64,000 nucleotides of DNA from Bacteroidaceae bacterium (GCA_017522785.1 JAFWYF010000015.1:1-64000), one strand, 5' to 3'; shown: positions 8,352 through 17,434, numbered from the stretch's first letter. Notes: generated from the letters alone by a model not told the origin. Made by a program: numbers and translations.

Positions 8352-9401
8352 ATGGCAGAAATGAATTTTGGCGGAGTGATAGAGAATGTAATCACTCCTA
8401 AAGAGTTTTCTTTGGAGAAAGCTCGTGAGATTTTGAAGAATGAGACAATTGCAGTGCTTGGATACGGTGTACAGGGCCCCGGTCAGGCATGTAACCTACG
8501 CGACAACGGTTTCAATGTAATCGTTGGTCAGCGCGAAGGAAAAACTTATGATAAAGCTGTTAGCGACGGTTGGGTTCCCGGTGAAACACTCTTCTCTTTG
8601 GAGGAGGCTGCACAGCGTGGTACAATCATCTGTATGCTTCTTTCTGATGCTGCACAAATTGCAGTATGGCCTACAGTGCTTCCTCATTTGACAGCTGGTA
8701 AGGCTCTCTACTTCTCACATGGCTTCGGTATCAACTGGAACGACAGAACAGGTATTGTTCCTCCCACTGATGTCGATGTTATCATGGTTGCTCCTAAAGG
8801 CTCAGGTACATCACTCCGTACAATGTTCCTCGAGGGTCGTGGCTTGAACTCTTCATACGCTATCTATCAGGATGCAACAGGCAAAGCAATGGACCGCGTT
8901 ATCGCTTTCGGTATCGGTATCGGTTCGGGTTATATGTTCGAGACAACATTCCAGCGTGAGGCAGTTTCTGACCTCACCGGTGAGCGTGGCTCTTTGATGG
9001 GTGCTATTCAGGGATTGCTCCTTGCACAGTACGAGGTGTTGCGTGAGAATGGTCATACTCCTTCTGAGGCTTTCAATGAGACAGTTGAGGAACTTACACA
9101 ATCTTTGATGCCTCTCTTTGCCGCTAAAGGTATGGACTGGATGTATGCAAACTGCTCAACAACTGCACAGCGTGGTGCATTGGATTGGATGACTCCTTTC
9201 CACGACGCTATTAAGCCTGTTATGTACAAGTTGTATGAGTCTGTTAAGACCGGTAACGAGGCACAAATCTCTATCGACTCTAACTCACAGCCCGATTATC
9301 GCGTTAAATTGAACAAAGAGCTTCAGGCTCTCCACGATAGCGAGATGTGGCGTACAGCAGAGGTTGTTCGTCAGCTTCGTCCCGAAAATGCTACAAAATA
9401 A
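8352..9401 (+). CDS. ilvC: Ketol-acid reductoisomerase (NADP+)
   Basis: A 349-residue enzyme that converts acetolactate or acetohydroxybutyrate to dihydroxyvalerates using NADPH and Mg2+. The N-terminal Rossmann domain carries 'GYGVQGPGQA' at about residues 37-46. The next segment, 'VIVGQREGKTYDKA', supplies the cofactor phosphate contacts, and the all-helical C-terminal KARI domain begins near residue 200 ('FQREAVSDLTGERGSLMG'). The length fits class I. Codon choice here is more GCT/CGT/CTC-biased than in neighbours, suggesting high expression. It is the last gene of the operon, closed by the strong hairpin at 9422-9454. Confidence 0.96.
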   Translation: MAEMNFGGVIENVITPKEFSLEKAREILKNETIAVLGYGVQGPGQACNLRDNGFNVIVGQREGKTYDKAVSDGWVPGETLFSLEEAAQRGTIICMLLSDAAQIAVWPTVLPHLTAGKALYFSHGFGINWNDRTGIVPPTDVDVIMVAPKGSGTSLRTMFLEGRGLNSSYAIYQDATGKAMDRVIAFGIGIGSGYMFETTFQREAVSDLTGERGSLMGAIQGLLLAQYEVLRENGHTPSEAFNETVEELTQSLMPLFAAKGMDWMYANCSTTAQRGALDWMTPFHDAIKPVMYKLYESVKTGNEAQISIDSNSQPDYRVKLNKELQALHDSEMWRTAEVVRQLRPENATK

Positions 9402-9421
9402 TCTATTAACGATTATATGTG

Positions 9422-9454
9422 AAAGAGGATGCGTGAGTGCATCCTCTTTTTTTT
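9422..9454 (+). terminator. ilv operon terminator
   Basis: An 11-bp perfect stem (AAAGAGGATGC at 9422-9432 with GCATCCTCTTT at 9439-9449) around the loop GTGAGT, running into eight or more T residues. It lies 20 bp after the ilvC stop. Confidence 0.95.
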
Positions 9455-9534
9455 GTCCCTAAAATAGGGATTCTCCCTCCTTTTTATAGGGGATTTTCCG
9501 ATATTTCAATCATTTTTATATGTAATTTAGCAAC

Positions 9535-10680
9535 ATGAAAAATGTGAGCCGTATGAAACAGATTATTTTAACTTTATTGTTGGTGCTTCCAATGACTCTG
9601 GTTGCTCAGGTCGATGACATCTATTTTACTCCAAAGAAAAAGAGTAATACAAAAAAGATTGAGATAGCAGAGAGCAGTAACAACTCGGGTACACAATTGC
9701 ATATAGGGAGCAGTTCGCTTGTCAATGGTAGAGACGAAGACGAGTATAACAGACGTAATACTTCGTCGTCGCTATCATCGGATTATGATTACTATGATAA
9801 TGAGGAATACTATGACGATGCCAAAGAAACATCAAATTATACCTATTCCGATGTGGACGATTATGAGTTCTCTACCAGAATAGTGCGCTTCCACTCTCCC
9901 GGCCTTGTTTTGGTTAGCAGCCCTTGGTATTGGGATATATATAACGATAATATTTATTATACATCGTACTATCCTTCGTGGTCGTGGAACTTCTCGTTTG
10001 GCTCTTGCGGATGGTATGGAAACTATTGGAGCAGTTGTTGGTATTCTCCATTCTATTGGGGACATCATCACCACTATTATCATCACCCTTATTGGCACTC
10101 CGGTTGGTATCCCTCATGGCATCATCATGGTCCAATATATGCCGGACACTCATACAGAGGCGGCAGTCGTCCGGCAATTGCCAACCTAAGAACCGGTACA
10201 ACGGGCATAGGACGTCGTGGCACAGGTACCACAAATGTGGCTCGTAGAACGGCAACAGCCAAAGTTGATGATGACAATCGCAGAGCAGGTGTTCGTCGTA
10301 ACACTATAAATATTGGTGGCGATAGCAGACAAAGCGGAGTTCGTCGTGGTTCCGGCAGTGTGAACAACGATAACAAGCAGAGCACTGTTCGCCGTAATGC
10401 AAACAGTGTGAACAGCGATAATAAACGAACAACTGTTCGTCGCTCAGAGAAAAAGAATAGTAATACCTATGACCGTCCCAGTAGCACACGCAAAACATCG
10501 CGTTCTTCAAGTGTAGAGAGTAGCAGAAGAAGCAACAGCCGTTCGTCGGGTTCTGTATCTCGTAGCAGTAGCAGTTCACGCAACAGCTCGGGTTCAGTTT
10601 CTCGTAGCAGTGGTAGTTCACGCAACAGCTCAGGTTCAGTATCTCGCGGTGGCGGTGGCTCACGTGGTGGCAGACGATAA
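9535..10680 (+). CDS. Secreted His/Tyr-rich, Arg/Ser-repeat protein of unknown function
   Basis: A 381-residue protein not recognised as a named family. A signal peptide is clear (hydrophobic core about 9-23, 'LPMTLVAQ' cleavage region); ATG 9553 (MKQIIL) is an alternative start. Next come an acidic/Tyr stretch (about 80-110) and an aromatic/His-rich block (about 140-205) with runs such as 'GHHHHYYHHPYWH'. Four tandem 16-residue repeats of the form DNxxxxVRR follow (DNA 10273-10464, period 48 bp), then a Ser/Gly/Arg tail built on 'SSRNSSGSVSRS'. The His cluster could bind metal and the basic tail could bind polyanions such as LPS or DNA; both are speculation. It lies upstream of a FadL-like porin and may be co-transcribed (33-bp gap). 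Confidence 0.7.
   Translation: MKNVSRMKQIILTLLLVLPMTLVAQVDDIYFTPKKKSNTKKIEIAESSNNSGTQLHIGSSSLVNGRDEDEYNRRNTSSSLSSDYDYYDNEEYYDDAKETSNYTYSDVDDYEFSTRIVRFHSPGLVLVSSPWYWDIYNDNIYYTSYYPSWSWNFSFGSCGWYGNYWSSCWYSPFYWGHHHHYYHHPYWHSGWYPSWHHHGPIYAGHSYRGGSRPAIANLRTGTTGIGRRGTGTTNVARRTATAKVDDDNRRAGVRRNTINIGGDSRQSGVRRGSGSVNNDNKQSTVRRNANSVNSDNKRTTVRRSEKKNSNTYDRPSSTRKTSRSSSVESSRRSNSRSSGSVSRSSSSSRNSSGSVSRSSGSSRNSSGSVSRGGGGSRGGRR
10273..10464 (+). repeat. Four 48-bp in-frame tandem repeats
   Basis: Units begin at 10273, 10321, 10369 and 10417. Each encodes 16 residues with the shared pattern D-(N/S)-x4-V-R-R followed by a Ser/Asn-rich stretch. The units have diverged in sequence but keep an exact 48-bp period, so the repeat is maintained at the protein level. 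A second, shorter repeat of about 42 bp ('SSRNSSGSVSRS') follows within about 10541-10660. Confidence 0.8.
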
Positions 10681-10713
10681 ATATTGTAATGTCTAAATGA
10701 AAAAGTTATTATT

Positions 10714-12234
10714 ATGAAAAGATATGCGTTCTTGTTAATGTTCTTTGTTGTTGTCGGTGTTAAAGCACAGAGCACATACGAAGTAGCAAGGTTGTTTAGT
10801 GAAGACCTTAGCGGTACTGCCCGCTTTGTAGGTATGGGTGGTTCAATGGGCGCTTTAGGTGCCGACCTCTCTGTCATGGGCACAAACCCTGCCGGAATAG
10901 CACTTTATCGTGGAAACGATGTTGCCATCTCTGGAAGTTTAAATACTGTTGATAGCAAAGTCAATTATATTGGTACAACCAATAAGAACGATAATACTTT
11001 TGCTTCGTTCGACAACATTGGAATTGTACTTGCCAACAGTTTCTTCGACTCCGGTCTTAAATATCTGAATATTGGTGTAAACTACAGACGCAGAAACAAT
11101 TTCTCCAAAGAGTTTGAGATGTCCGGTGCCGGAGGCTTTAATCATAATGACGAGTGGGTACAGTTGTCGCAAATGTATCAGATGCAACAACTTTTCGACC
11201 TCTCGACATTCGACCCGCTTAATATATCGTACAAGAACTACACCAATATGCAAGACTATTGGTTGCCTTTGTTGGGTTGCGACGGTGGTTTGCTCGACGA
11301 TAATGGTGCTCCATTATATCTCCCCGATGCTGTATGCTACTATTCCGAAGAGAAGGGTGGTGTGAATGAGTTCGATTGCAACCTTTCTGTTAATATAGAC
11401 GACCGCGTCTATTTGGGTGTTACAATGGGATTTTACGATGTAAATTACAGTCGTTATTCCTATTATGGTGAGGATGATGCCGATGGTCCCATCTATACCC
11501 TTCATAATTGGTACGAAACAGTTGGTTCAGGTTTCGATATTAAGCTTGGCGCAATAATTCGTCCTTTTGAGTTTTCTCCATTTAAGTTTGGCGTGGCTGT
11601 CCATTCGCCCACATGGTATTCGCTAACAGACCGTTCTTCGGCTCTCATAGAAGGACCATACGACGACCTGTACATGGATACTCGCGATGTTGATGCCTAT
11701 GGAGACGACTATTATGTCGATTATCATTTGAGAACTCCTTGGCGTTTCAGCGCAAGTGCAAGTTACACGTTCGGTAGTTTCCTTGCTGTAAATGCCGAGT
11801 ATGAGTATGCCGATTACAGCGATGTAGGCATGTCGTATGCAGGTGGAGGCGATATGATACCCATGGAAGAGGAATTTGAAAGTAATATGTACGGGGTAAA
11901 CACCTGTCGTGTAGGTGCCGAACTGCGCCTGACCGATGAATTCAGCCTACGTTGCGGATATAACTATATGTCGGCACCATTCAAGAAAGATGCTGCAAAG
12001 TATACGATTTCTGCAACAGACACAAATACAGAATATCAGAATACTTTTGAAAAGAATACTGTAACATTGGGTATGGGCTATAATAACAAGCATTTCTATA
12101 TCGATGCAGCTTACAAACTATCTATTCACGATTCCGATTTCTATCCGTATTATGATAACGAAATAGTTAATCCGGCTGCAAGTGTGCAAAACAGACAAAA
12201 CCAATTTGTCGTTACTATTGGTGGTCGCTTTTAA
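10714..12234 (+). CDS. FadL/OmpP1-type outer membrane protein
   Basis: A 506-residue predicted outer membrane beta-barrel of the OmpP1/FadL/TodX family, which move hydrophobic compounds across the outer membrane. A signal peptide (about 1-18, ending VKAQ) is followed by the family start 'GTARFVGMGGSMGALGADLS' and 'NPAGIALYRG'. The rest alternates short aromatic-flanked strands and ends in the barrel-closing 'QFVVTIGGRF', with terminal Phe. In Bacteroidales such proteins are often labelled hemin receptor or long-chain fatty acid porin; the cargo cannot be read from the sequence. It converges on the DUF4421 gene with no bases between the two stop codons. Confidence 0.8.
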   Translation: MKRYAFLLMFFVVVGVKAQSTYEVARLFSEDLSGTARFVGMGGSMGALGADLSVMGTNPAGIALYRGNDVAISGSLNTVDSKVNYIGTTNKNDNTFASFDNIGIVLANSFFDSGLKYLNIGVNYRRRNNFSKEFEMSGAGGFNHNDEWVQLSQMYQMQQLFDLSTFDPLNISYKNYTNMQDYWLPLLGCDGGLLDDNGAPLYLPDAVCYYSEEKGGVNEFDCNLSVNIDDRVYLGVTMGFYDVNYSRYSYYGEDDADGPIYTLHNWYETVGSGFDIKLGAIIRPFEFSPFKFGVAVHSPTWYSLTDRSSALIEGPYDDLYMDTRDVDAYGDDYYVDYHLRTPWRFSASASYTFGSFLAVNAEYEYADYSDVGMSYAGGGDMIPMEEEFESNMYGVNTCRVGAELRLTDEFSLRCGYNYMSAPFKKDAAKYTISATDTNTEYQNTFEKNTVTLGMGYNNKHFYIDAAYKLSIHDSDFYPYYDNEIVNPAASVQNRQNQFVVTIGGRF

Positions 12235-13335
12235 TCACTTTTTCTTGTCGCGAAACAGATAAATACCTGTATAAACATTGAACGTTCCAAACCCATTCAC
12301 TATCGAAATGTTTGCTTTTCGGTAGGAATAGGTGTGGGACACCAATGAGGCTCCTGCAAAATATCGACTGTTGTTGTATAACAGTGCTGCGCGAAAAATA
12401 AAGTCGAAATTTATATTCTTAACGAATTCCTTGTCTAACGCAAATTTAAAGGATGTATTTTTGTATCCTATGGCAGGAGTCGCAGATATGTTTGCCAAAC
12501 AGTTCTTTGCAAAGACCCAGTTATATGTGTATCCGAAATTTATGCTGTAGTCCTTGTATTTTACACTGCTTATCTTAAAATTCGGGTTCATGGCATCCAG
12601 AATCTCAGTCGAGAACTTGTTGTTGTCTATGTGAAAATTCTGTTCGGAGTAGTTTAATCCTAAAATGAATGAGCCACAACTTATTCGTTGGTTGTTTGTT
12701 TGGCTATATGCCGCGGGGTACGAGAAGTGTTTGTTGTTGAATATATAATAAACATTAAATCCTTTTTGTGTAACAGACATTCCATTGAACTTGTTGTTCG
12801 TTATGCGCATGTCGTTACCATATTCGTTCTTGAAACCACCTAAGCTCCTAATCTTGAACCCTTCGTCTCTCTTCATGTAGAAAAAGTCGAAGCCCACTTT
12901 CGATGTGTAGAAACTGAAATTCCAATCGGCCTTTGTATTATTTTTCTCTACATCAAAGGTCCAACCGAAAAATAGCCATTTCCAACCAACATAGAACCCG
13001 ATTTTGTTATTTATGTCCGGCGAGAAAGTAATATTTTGTTTTCTGTCGGGGGAGTAGAACCGATAGTACTCATAGGCATTTGTGTATTGTGTCATGAGTG
13101 TCAGTTTATACTTGTTGGGAGTAATGTAAAGGGAGTCTTTCTTGTTCAAATGCTCCTCAATAATATTCTCTGCCTTTTTCATCTTCACATGTGTGTAGTC
13201 GATGATTTTTTCGGGATGGTAGAATATATTTGTAGAGTCTTTCTGTGCTTTAGCTTGGAGTGTACAAAGATGCAGTACGGCTATAGTCGCAAGAATCCTT
13301 ATGATTATAGTATGTGTACTGCCTGATACTATCAT
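12235..13335 (-). CDS. DUF4421 family protein
   Basis: A 366-residue protein of the Bacteroidota-specific DUF4421 family, of unknown function. After a signal peptide (about 10-30, 'LHLCTLQAKAQ') it has the family start 'HPEKIIDYTHVKMKKAENII'. Repeated amphipathic, aromatic-rich strands follow ('GFYVGWKWLFFGWTFDVE', 'VGFDFFYMKRDEGFKIR'), suggesting an outer membrane barrel or a surface beta-protein. Its stop codon (TCA on the plus strand at 12235-12237) directly abuts the stop of the convergent FadL-like gene. No terminator can be seen between them. It is 27 bp downstream of the Gfo/Idh oxidoreductase on the same strand and may be its operon partner. Confidence 0.75.
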   Translation of the reverse strand: MIVSGSTHTIIIRILATIAVLHLCTLQAKAQKDSTNIFYHPEKIIDYTHVKMKKAENIIEEHLNKKDSLYITPNKYKLTLMTQYTNAYEYYRFYSPDRKQNITFSPDINNKIGFYVGWKWLFFGWTFDVEKNNTKADWNFSFYTSKVGFDFFYMKRDEGFKIRSLGGFKNEYGNDMRITNNKFNGMSVTQKGFNVYYIFNNKHFSYPAAYSQTNNQRISCGSFILGLNYSEQNFHIDNNKFSTEILDAMNPNFKISSVKYKDYSINFGYTYNWVFAKNCLANISATPAIGYKNTSFKFALDKEFVKNINFDFIFRAALLYNNSRYFAGASLVSHTYSYRKANISIVNGFGTFNVYTGIYLFRDKKK

Positions 13336-13362
13336 GCTATATTTGCAAAAAGGGCGTGTATC

Positions 13363-14343
13363 CTAAATTATTTTTCCCAATATTTTGTCCATTACCCAGT
13401 TTGTGGGGGTGGCACTTATGCTGTCGCAGGTGCAGACTGCAGTGTGTTGCAGGTGCTCTACAATGTTTTTGATAAGTGGCAACTGAACGTATATGGGGTT
13501 TGGAATCTTGAACTCTTCGGTTCCATTCTCACCGGTGAACTGTATCGGCTCAAATGTGAATACCGAGAATTTTAGTGTTCCATTGCTGCCAAATATCTCT
13601 ATGTGGTCCTCTTTTGCAAGTTCGTTGGCAACAAAACACCATGAGCCGGAGCCGGGTATTCCTGTCTCGAACTTGAAGCATGCGCTTACGGTGTCTTCTG
13701 CTTTATACAAACCGCCACGGTTGGCAGTGTATCCTTCAGCCTCCAAGATACATCCGAACATCTCTTGCAAAAGGTCGAGTTGGTGTGGAGCCAAATCATA
13801 AAAATAGCCTCCACCGGCAATGTCGGGTTGCACGCGCCATGGTAGGTTATCGCGGTTGTAGTCGAGGTCGCGTGGTGGCACAGCAAAACGTATCTGCACG
13901 TTTAGTACCTTGCCTAAACGGGGCAGTAGCTCTTTAACTTTTAAAAAATAGGGAAGATATCTGCGGTAATATGCAACAAAGCATGGCACTCCGGTCTCGC
14001 GTGATATACGGTTTATGCGTGCGCAATCTTCGTAATTGGCGGCAAGGGGCTTCTCTACATATACAGGCTTGCCGGCCTTCATAGCCATAATGGCATAAGT
14101 GGCATGTGATGACGGTGGTGTGGCAATATATACGGCATTTACATCGGGGTCGTCAACCAACTCCTGTGCGTCGGTGTACCAACGTGTGATGTTGTGTCGT
14201 TTGGCATACTCCTTGGTTCTCTCTTTGTCTCGTCCCATGACAGCAACAACACTTGAACCTTTTATAAGGTTGAATGCCGGTCCGCTTTTTTTCTCTGTAG
14301 CTTCGCCACAACCGATAAATCCCCACTTAATAATTATATTCAT
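13363..14343 (-). CDS. Gfo/Idh/MocA family oxidoreductase
   Basis: A 326-residue NAD(P)-dependent oxidoreductase. The N-terminal Rossmann fold starts 'KWGFIGCGEATEKKSGPAF' (about 6-24). 'VYIATPPSSHATYAIMAMKAGKPVYVEKPLA' lies at about 70-100 and contains the EKP motif typical of the family. The C-terminal alpha/beta domain (about 125-325) carries 'GGYFYDLAPHQLDLLQ', with the conserved Asp and His of the catalytic pocket. Members act on sugars, inositol or tetrapyrrole-like substrates; the substrate is not predictable. It follows the putative porin gene by 10 bp, so an operon reaching back to the DUF4468 gene is likely. Confidence 0.85.
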   Translation of the reverse strand: MNIIIKWGFIGCGEATEKKSGPAFNLIKGSSVVAVMGRDKERTKEYAKRHNITRWYTDAQELVDDPDVNAVYIATPPSSHATYAIMAMKAGKPVYVEKPLAANYEDCARINRISRETGVPCFVAYYRRYLPYFLKVKELLPRLGKVLNVQIRFAVPPRDLDYNRDNLPWRVQPDIAGGGYFYDLAPHQLDLLQEMFGCILEAEGYTANRGGLYKAEDTVSACFKFETGIPGSGSWCFVANELAKEDHIEIFGSNGTLKFSVFTFEPIQFTGENGTEEFKIPNPIYVQLPLIKNIVEHLQHTAVCTCDSISATPTNWVMDKILGKII

Positions 14344-14353
14344 AGCCTATGTT

Positions 14354-16567
14354 TTAGTTGTAGAAGTTCCACGATAGTCCCAGCCATAGTGTTCCCGGGT
14401 TTATAGGGTAGTGAGGAGCAAGGAAATAGTTCATTTTTCCTGTACCCTCGTTCACGTGGTAATACATAACATAGAAACGGGTCTGTTTCAGCAAGAAGTT
14501 TGCATAGACATTCACAACAGGGTAGTTGCCTATCTCTATTTTGTCTGCCGGGTTCTGCTGACAGAATTGTCCCAACTCGGGAGAATAGTCGTTTGCATAG
14601 TACGATGTGAAATAGCGAACATCGGCACCAATCTCTGTGTTCAGAACCTTTGCTATCTTGAATTTGAGATACATATTTGCATAGGCATTAAGCTCGGGTA
14701 AAGGAAGAACATTGCTGTTGCTTGTCTTTTGGTATGTCAGTTCTGTATCTAAATGGAAAATTCCAAATTTAAAATCTTGGTTCAATGTGGCAGATAGCAC
14801 CTGTATATTATCACTCTCTTGAGCAACCGAGATATTGCTCAAATAGCCGTTTCCACTGCTGTTTGGTGTGCTGTGGTTGGCAAGATAGGTGTAGTTCTTG
14901 ATGTTTTCTACTCCTGCTTTTAATTTTGTGCGCCATCTCTTTATGCTGAATTCTCCCTCGATGCGTGTGCGAAACTCTTTGTCGAGGTTGTTTTTATCCC
15001 ACCAATAGTGCTCCGAATGAAAATGACGATAGAAGAACGAAGGACGGTTGTTTTTTACAAAAGCTCTTCCTTTGAACTGTATATCTTGTCTAAGCAGTTT
15101 GAAGTTGGCTTCTCCTGAACCTTCGAGAAGAAATGAGCCTAAATCTTCACCCGAAATGGCTGTTTCTCCGCGTAGTTTATATTTGAAATATTCGCTACGA
15201 TTGCTTTCGATGATACCTCCCACCGATAATGTATGTTCGCCATATTTCCCTCGATACTCCAATCCATTGGGCATTGTGTCGGGAATGGTGTATTTGTTAT
15301 AGTCGTACGATGCGTATGCTGTTATATTGGCAATGGCCCATTTGCTGAATCCTTCACTCAACGATAGTGCCAATGTGTTTTTAATTCCAAAATAGTTTAT
15401 CTTGTTGATAGAGTCGTAACGTAAATAATTTGTCGCGTAGTAGTTTGTTGGTGGGTCGTAGTTAATGAATTCGTGGCGATTAGTAATGAAATCGGCAGTG
15501 TGTGTTATACGTGCTACATTTATAAAACGACGTTCATACTCTGCATCGTCATCGCTTTGCTTTATTCTTGCACCAAGACTATCCGACAACTCGGCAACAA
15601 TTGCCGAATCTGATGCTGTAACAGGTTGCTCTTTGTCGCGCTCTGTTATCAATCGGGTAATCTCGTTAGTGAGGCTGTCGCCCGAAAGGCTTTTCGCAAC
15701 CTGCTTGTAGAAACCGAAATTATAGTTGTGTGTGAAATAGGCTGTGTAAACCTCATTTCTGTTCCATGTCTGGTCGAAATGGACAGGTATATCACTTGTT
15801 CCAAAATTACTACTGGAACCATCGGTATTCTCGGGTTTGGTTATATATTCGTCATTAACAATTCCACCATTCTCTGTAAGCTTCATGTGGTAGCGACTTG
15901 CCAACAGATGATAGTTGTATTTGTCGCTCTTGTAATACGAGAAAAGAGAAAAGTTCATGTAGGCTGTCGATTGGTTGTCATACTGTCCTCTGCCATATAA
16001 ATAGTCGAAGAGAAACCCAATTCCGAATTTGCTGCCGGCATTGCTGGCAAAATATACTCTTACTCTGTCGTCTCCTGTTACCTTATCGCCCGATTCATTG
16101 TAACTGATATTCGTGTATGGCGATTTTGTATCTATGAAAAAGAACTCTCCCGGGCGTGTGAAGAAATAGTCGAAGGGGAGCATAAAGTCATACTTTGTGT
16201 TCGACGGACGGTTAAAGAATATACGCGACTGACGAGGCGTACCCATGTTGCCCAAGTAGTTGTATTCTCCATTCATGCCCTCTGTCATGTGCCAATTCTG
16301 ATAAAGATGTTGCAGTGTGTCGGCATTAACAGGTATAGGAGTACCCATCATCTCGTCGATGTGCCACTGTCTTATATCTTTTGGAACAATTACGTCGCCC
16401 GACTTTGTGGTGTCTCGTTGGTTATGGAACGGATTGAATACCTCGCCACTGCCAAACCCACCTGTATTACCATTGTTGCTTATGTTTGAACCAAGCGAGT
16501 TGAATCGTTGCGCGCTCAAACCAAGTGGCAATAGTGCTATCAAAAGGTATATGAGTATTCTTTTCAT
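14354..16567 (-). CDS. Putative porin (Bacteroidota family)
   Basis: A 737-residue outer membrane protein of the Bacteroidota 'putative porin' family. It has a signal peptide (1-19, 'LLPLGLSAQ'). The family opening 'RQWHIDEMMGTPIPVNADTLQHL' is followed by 'HMTEGMNGEYNYLGNMGTPRQSRIFFNR', where mature members share strong identity. The remainder is a long series of amphipathic strands ending in 'PGTLWLGLSWNFYN'. Substrate and partners are unknown. It starts 4 bp after the stop of a 55-aa membrane protein gene, which itself starts 5 bp after the DUF4468 gene. The tight DUF4468-small protein-porin-oxidoreductase order suggests one transcript from the promoter at 17404-17434. Confidence 0.8.
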   Translation of the reverse strand: MKRILIYLLIALLPLGLSAQRFNSLGSNISNNGNTGGFGSGEVFNPFHNQRDTTKSGDVIVPKDIRQWHIDEMMGTPIPVNADTLQHLYQNWHMTEGMNGEYNYLGNMGTPRQSRIFFNRPSNTKYDFMLPFDYFFTRPGEFFFIDTKSPYTNISYNESGDKVTGDDRVRVYFASNAGSKFGIGFLFDYLYGRGQYDNQSTAYMNFSLFSYYKSDKYNYHLLASRYHMKLTENGGIVNDEYITKPENTDGSSSNFGTSDIPVHFDQTWNRNEVYTAYFTHNYNFGFYKQVAKSLSGDSLTNEITRLITERDKEQPVTASDSAIVAELSDSLGARIKQSDDDAEYERRFINVARITHTADFITNRHEFINYDPPTNYYATNYLRYDSINKINYFGIKNTLALSLSEGFSKWAIANITAYASYDYNKYTIPDTMPNGLEYRGKYGEHTLSVGGIIESNRSEYFKYKLRGETAISGEDLGSFLLEGSGEANFKLLRQDIQFKGRAFVKNNRPSFFYRHFHSEHYWWDKNNLDKEFRTRIEGEFSIKRWRTKLKAGVENIKNYTYLANHSTPNSSGNGYLSNISVAQESDNIQVLSATLNQDFKFGIFHLDTELTYQKTSNSNVLPLPELNAYANMYLKFKIAKVLNTEIGADVRYFTSYYANDYSPELGQFCQQNPADKIEIGNYPVVNVYANFLLKQTRFYVMYYHVNEGTGKMNYFLAPHYPINPGTLWLGLSWNFYN

Positions 16568-16571
16568 TTCG

Positions 16572-16739
16572 TTATATAAATCGAAGAATGAATTCTACCA
16601 TTTTAAATGACAATGCAACTACTCCTGTATAAAAGAATAGTGCATTGTTGTCTACAGTGAAATAGAATATCAGTGTCAAAACTGTACATACCAAAAAGAG
16701 TATGTTCAGAATATATCTTATTTTGTAAATTGTTTTCAC
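16572..16739 (-). CDS. Small membrane protein, 55 aa, GTG start
   Basis: An ORF that starts with GTG (16737-16739 on the plus strand reads CAC) and stops at 16572. It encodes 55 residues beginning MKTIYKIRYILNILFLV and ending VEFILRFI. Two hydrophobic helices (about 8-27 and 33-50) are separated by a short 'TVDNN' turn, so it is probably a two-pass inner membrane hairpin. It fills the whole space between the DUF4468 gene (stop at 16745) and the porin (start 16567), with 5-bp and 4-bp gaps, which argues strongly for a real, co-transcribed gene. No function recognised. It has no in-frame ATG near its start. Confidence 0.75.
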   Translation of the reverse strand: MKTIYKIRYILNILFLVCTVLTLIFYFTVDNNALFFYTGVVALSFKMVEFILRFI

Positions 16740-16744
16740 GATGA

Positions 16745-17341
16745 TTATTTTTCTGTAAGTCTCTTTTTAAGCTCCTCGACAAAAGTATTCTTTAGGTCTA
16801 TGGTTTTGCAACGGAATTTACCGTTGTATTTCTTTAACTTGCTTTTGTCTTTGTTGAATGCGATGTCGTCGGTAATCAACTCCTCGGCTTGATATTTCAA
16901 ACCTCCATTGGGGTCCTCATCATCGTGCCAATATGTTATGCGAGATATATTCAGGTTGCATGTTTCCTCTTCGCAGGTAATAGTGAGAATATATTTTATA
17001 CGGCTTCTGTTTAGCACAAAGAGTTTATTGGTGAACACTAGGTATTCCTCAATCTTGGCCTCTAATTTTCCGGGGACGGTGCTATCGTAGCGCTTTGCTC
17101 CAATAATAGTGGGCTTTACAAAACGGTTTTTGAACCAACTTTCTACCTTCTCGGTAATCTGTTCCTTGCTCAACCCGGGGGCTTGTATGGTTTCATTGAA
17201 CGAAACACGTCCTGTGTTGTCTACAGGTACCATGCCTACCTGATATTGTGGTTCAATTGCTATATCTTTTTTCTTGAATAGTTGTGCCGAAGCTGTGGTA
17301 CATGCAATGAGTAAAAGTACCAAAGGAATAATCTTTTTCAT
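16745..17341 (-). CDS. DUF4468 domain lipid/periplasmic protein
   Basis: A 198-residue secreted protein of the DUF4468 (TBP-like fold) family. It has a signal peptide (1-19, 'LLLIACTTASAQ'); the LIAC stretch could also act as a lipobox with Cys14. Residues about 35-125 match the DUF4468 pattern: 'VSFNETIQAPGLSKEQI', 'VESWFKNRF', 'VFTNKLFVLNRSRIKYILTI', then 'RITYWHDDEDPN'. The role is unknown; such genes are often duplicated in Bacteroidales. It is the first gene of the apparent minus-strand operon running to the Gfo/Idh gene, with a plausible promoter 63 bp upstream. Confidence 0.75.
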   Translation of the reverse strand: MKKIIPLVLLLIACTTASAQLFKKKDIAIEPQYQVGMVPVDNTGRVSFNETIQAPGLSKEQITEKVESWFKNRFVKPTIIGAKRYDSTVPGKLEAKIEEYLVFTNKLFVLNRSRIKYILTITCEEETCNLNISRITYWHDDEDPNGGLKYQAEELITDDIAFNKDKSKLKKYNGKFRCKTIDLKNTFVEELKKRLTEK

Positions 17342-17403
17342 ATATTTGCATTTATATGGGTCCTGTCTTGGAACAGAACAGTTGTTGTTCTTTAATTATG
17401 TTG

Positions 17404-17434
17404 CGAAGATAATATAAAACTACAAAGAAAACAA
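17404..17434 (-). promoter_or_regulatory. Promoter of the DUF4468-porin operon
   Basis: On the minus strand, TTGT (-33, plus 17431-17434), a 19-bp spacer and TATCTTCG (-7, plus 17404-17411). This is one mismatch from TAnnTTTG with exact spacing. It is divergent from the PASTA promoter at 17526-17556. Confidence 0.6.
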
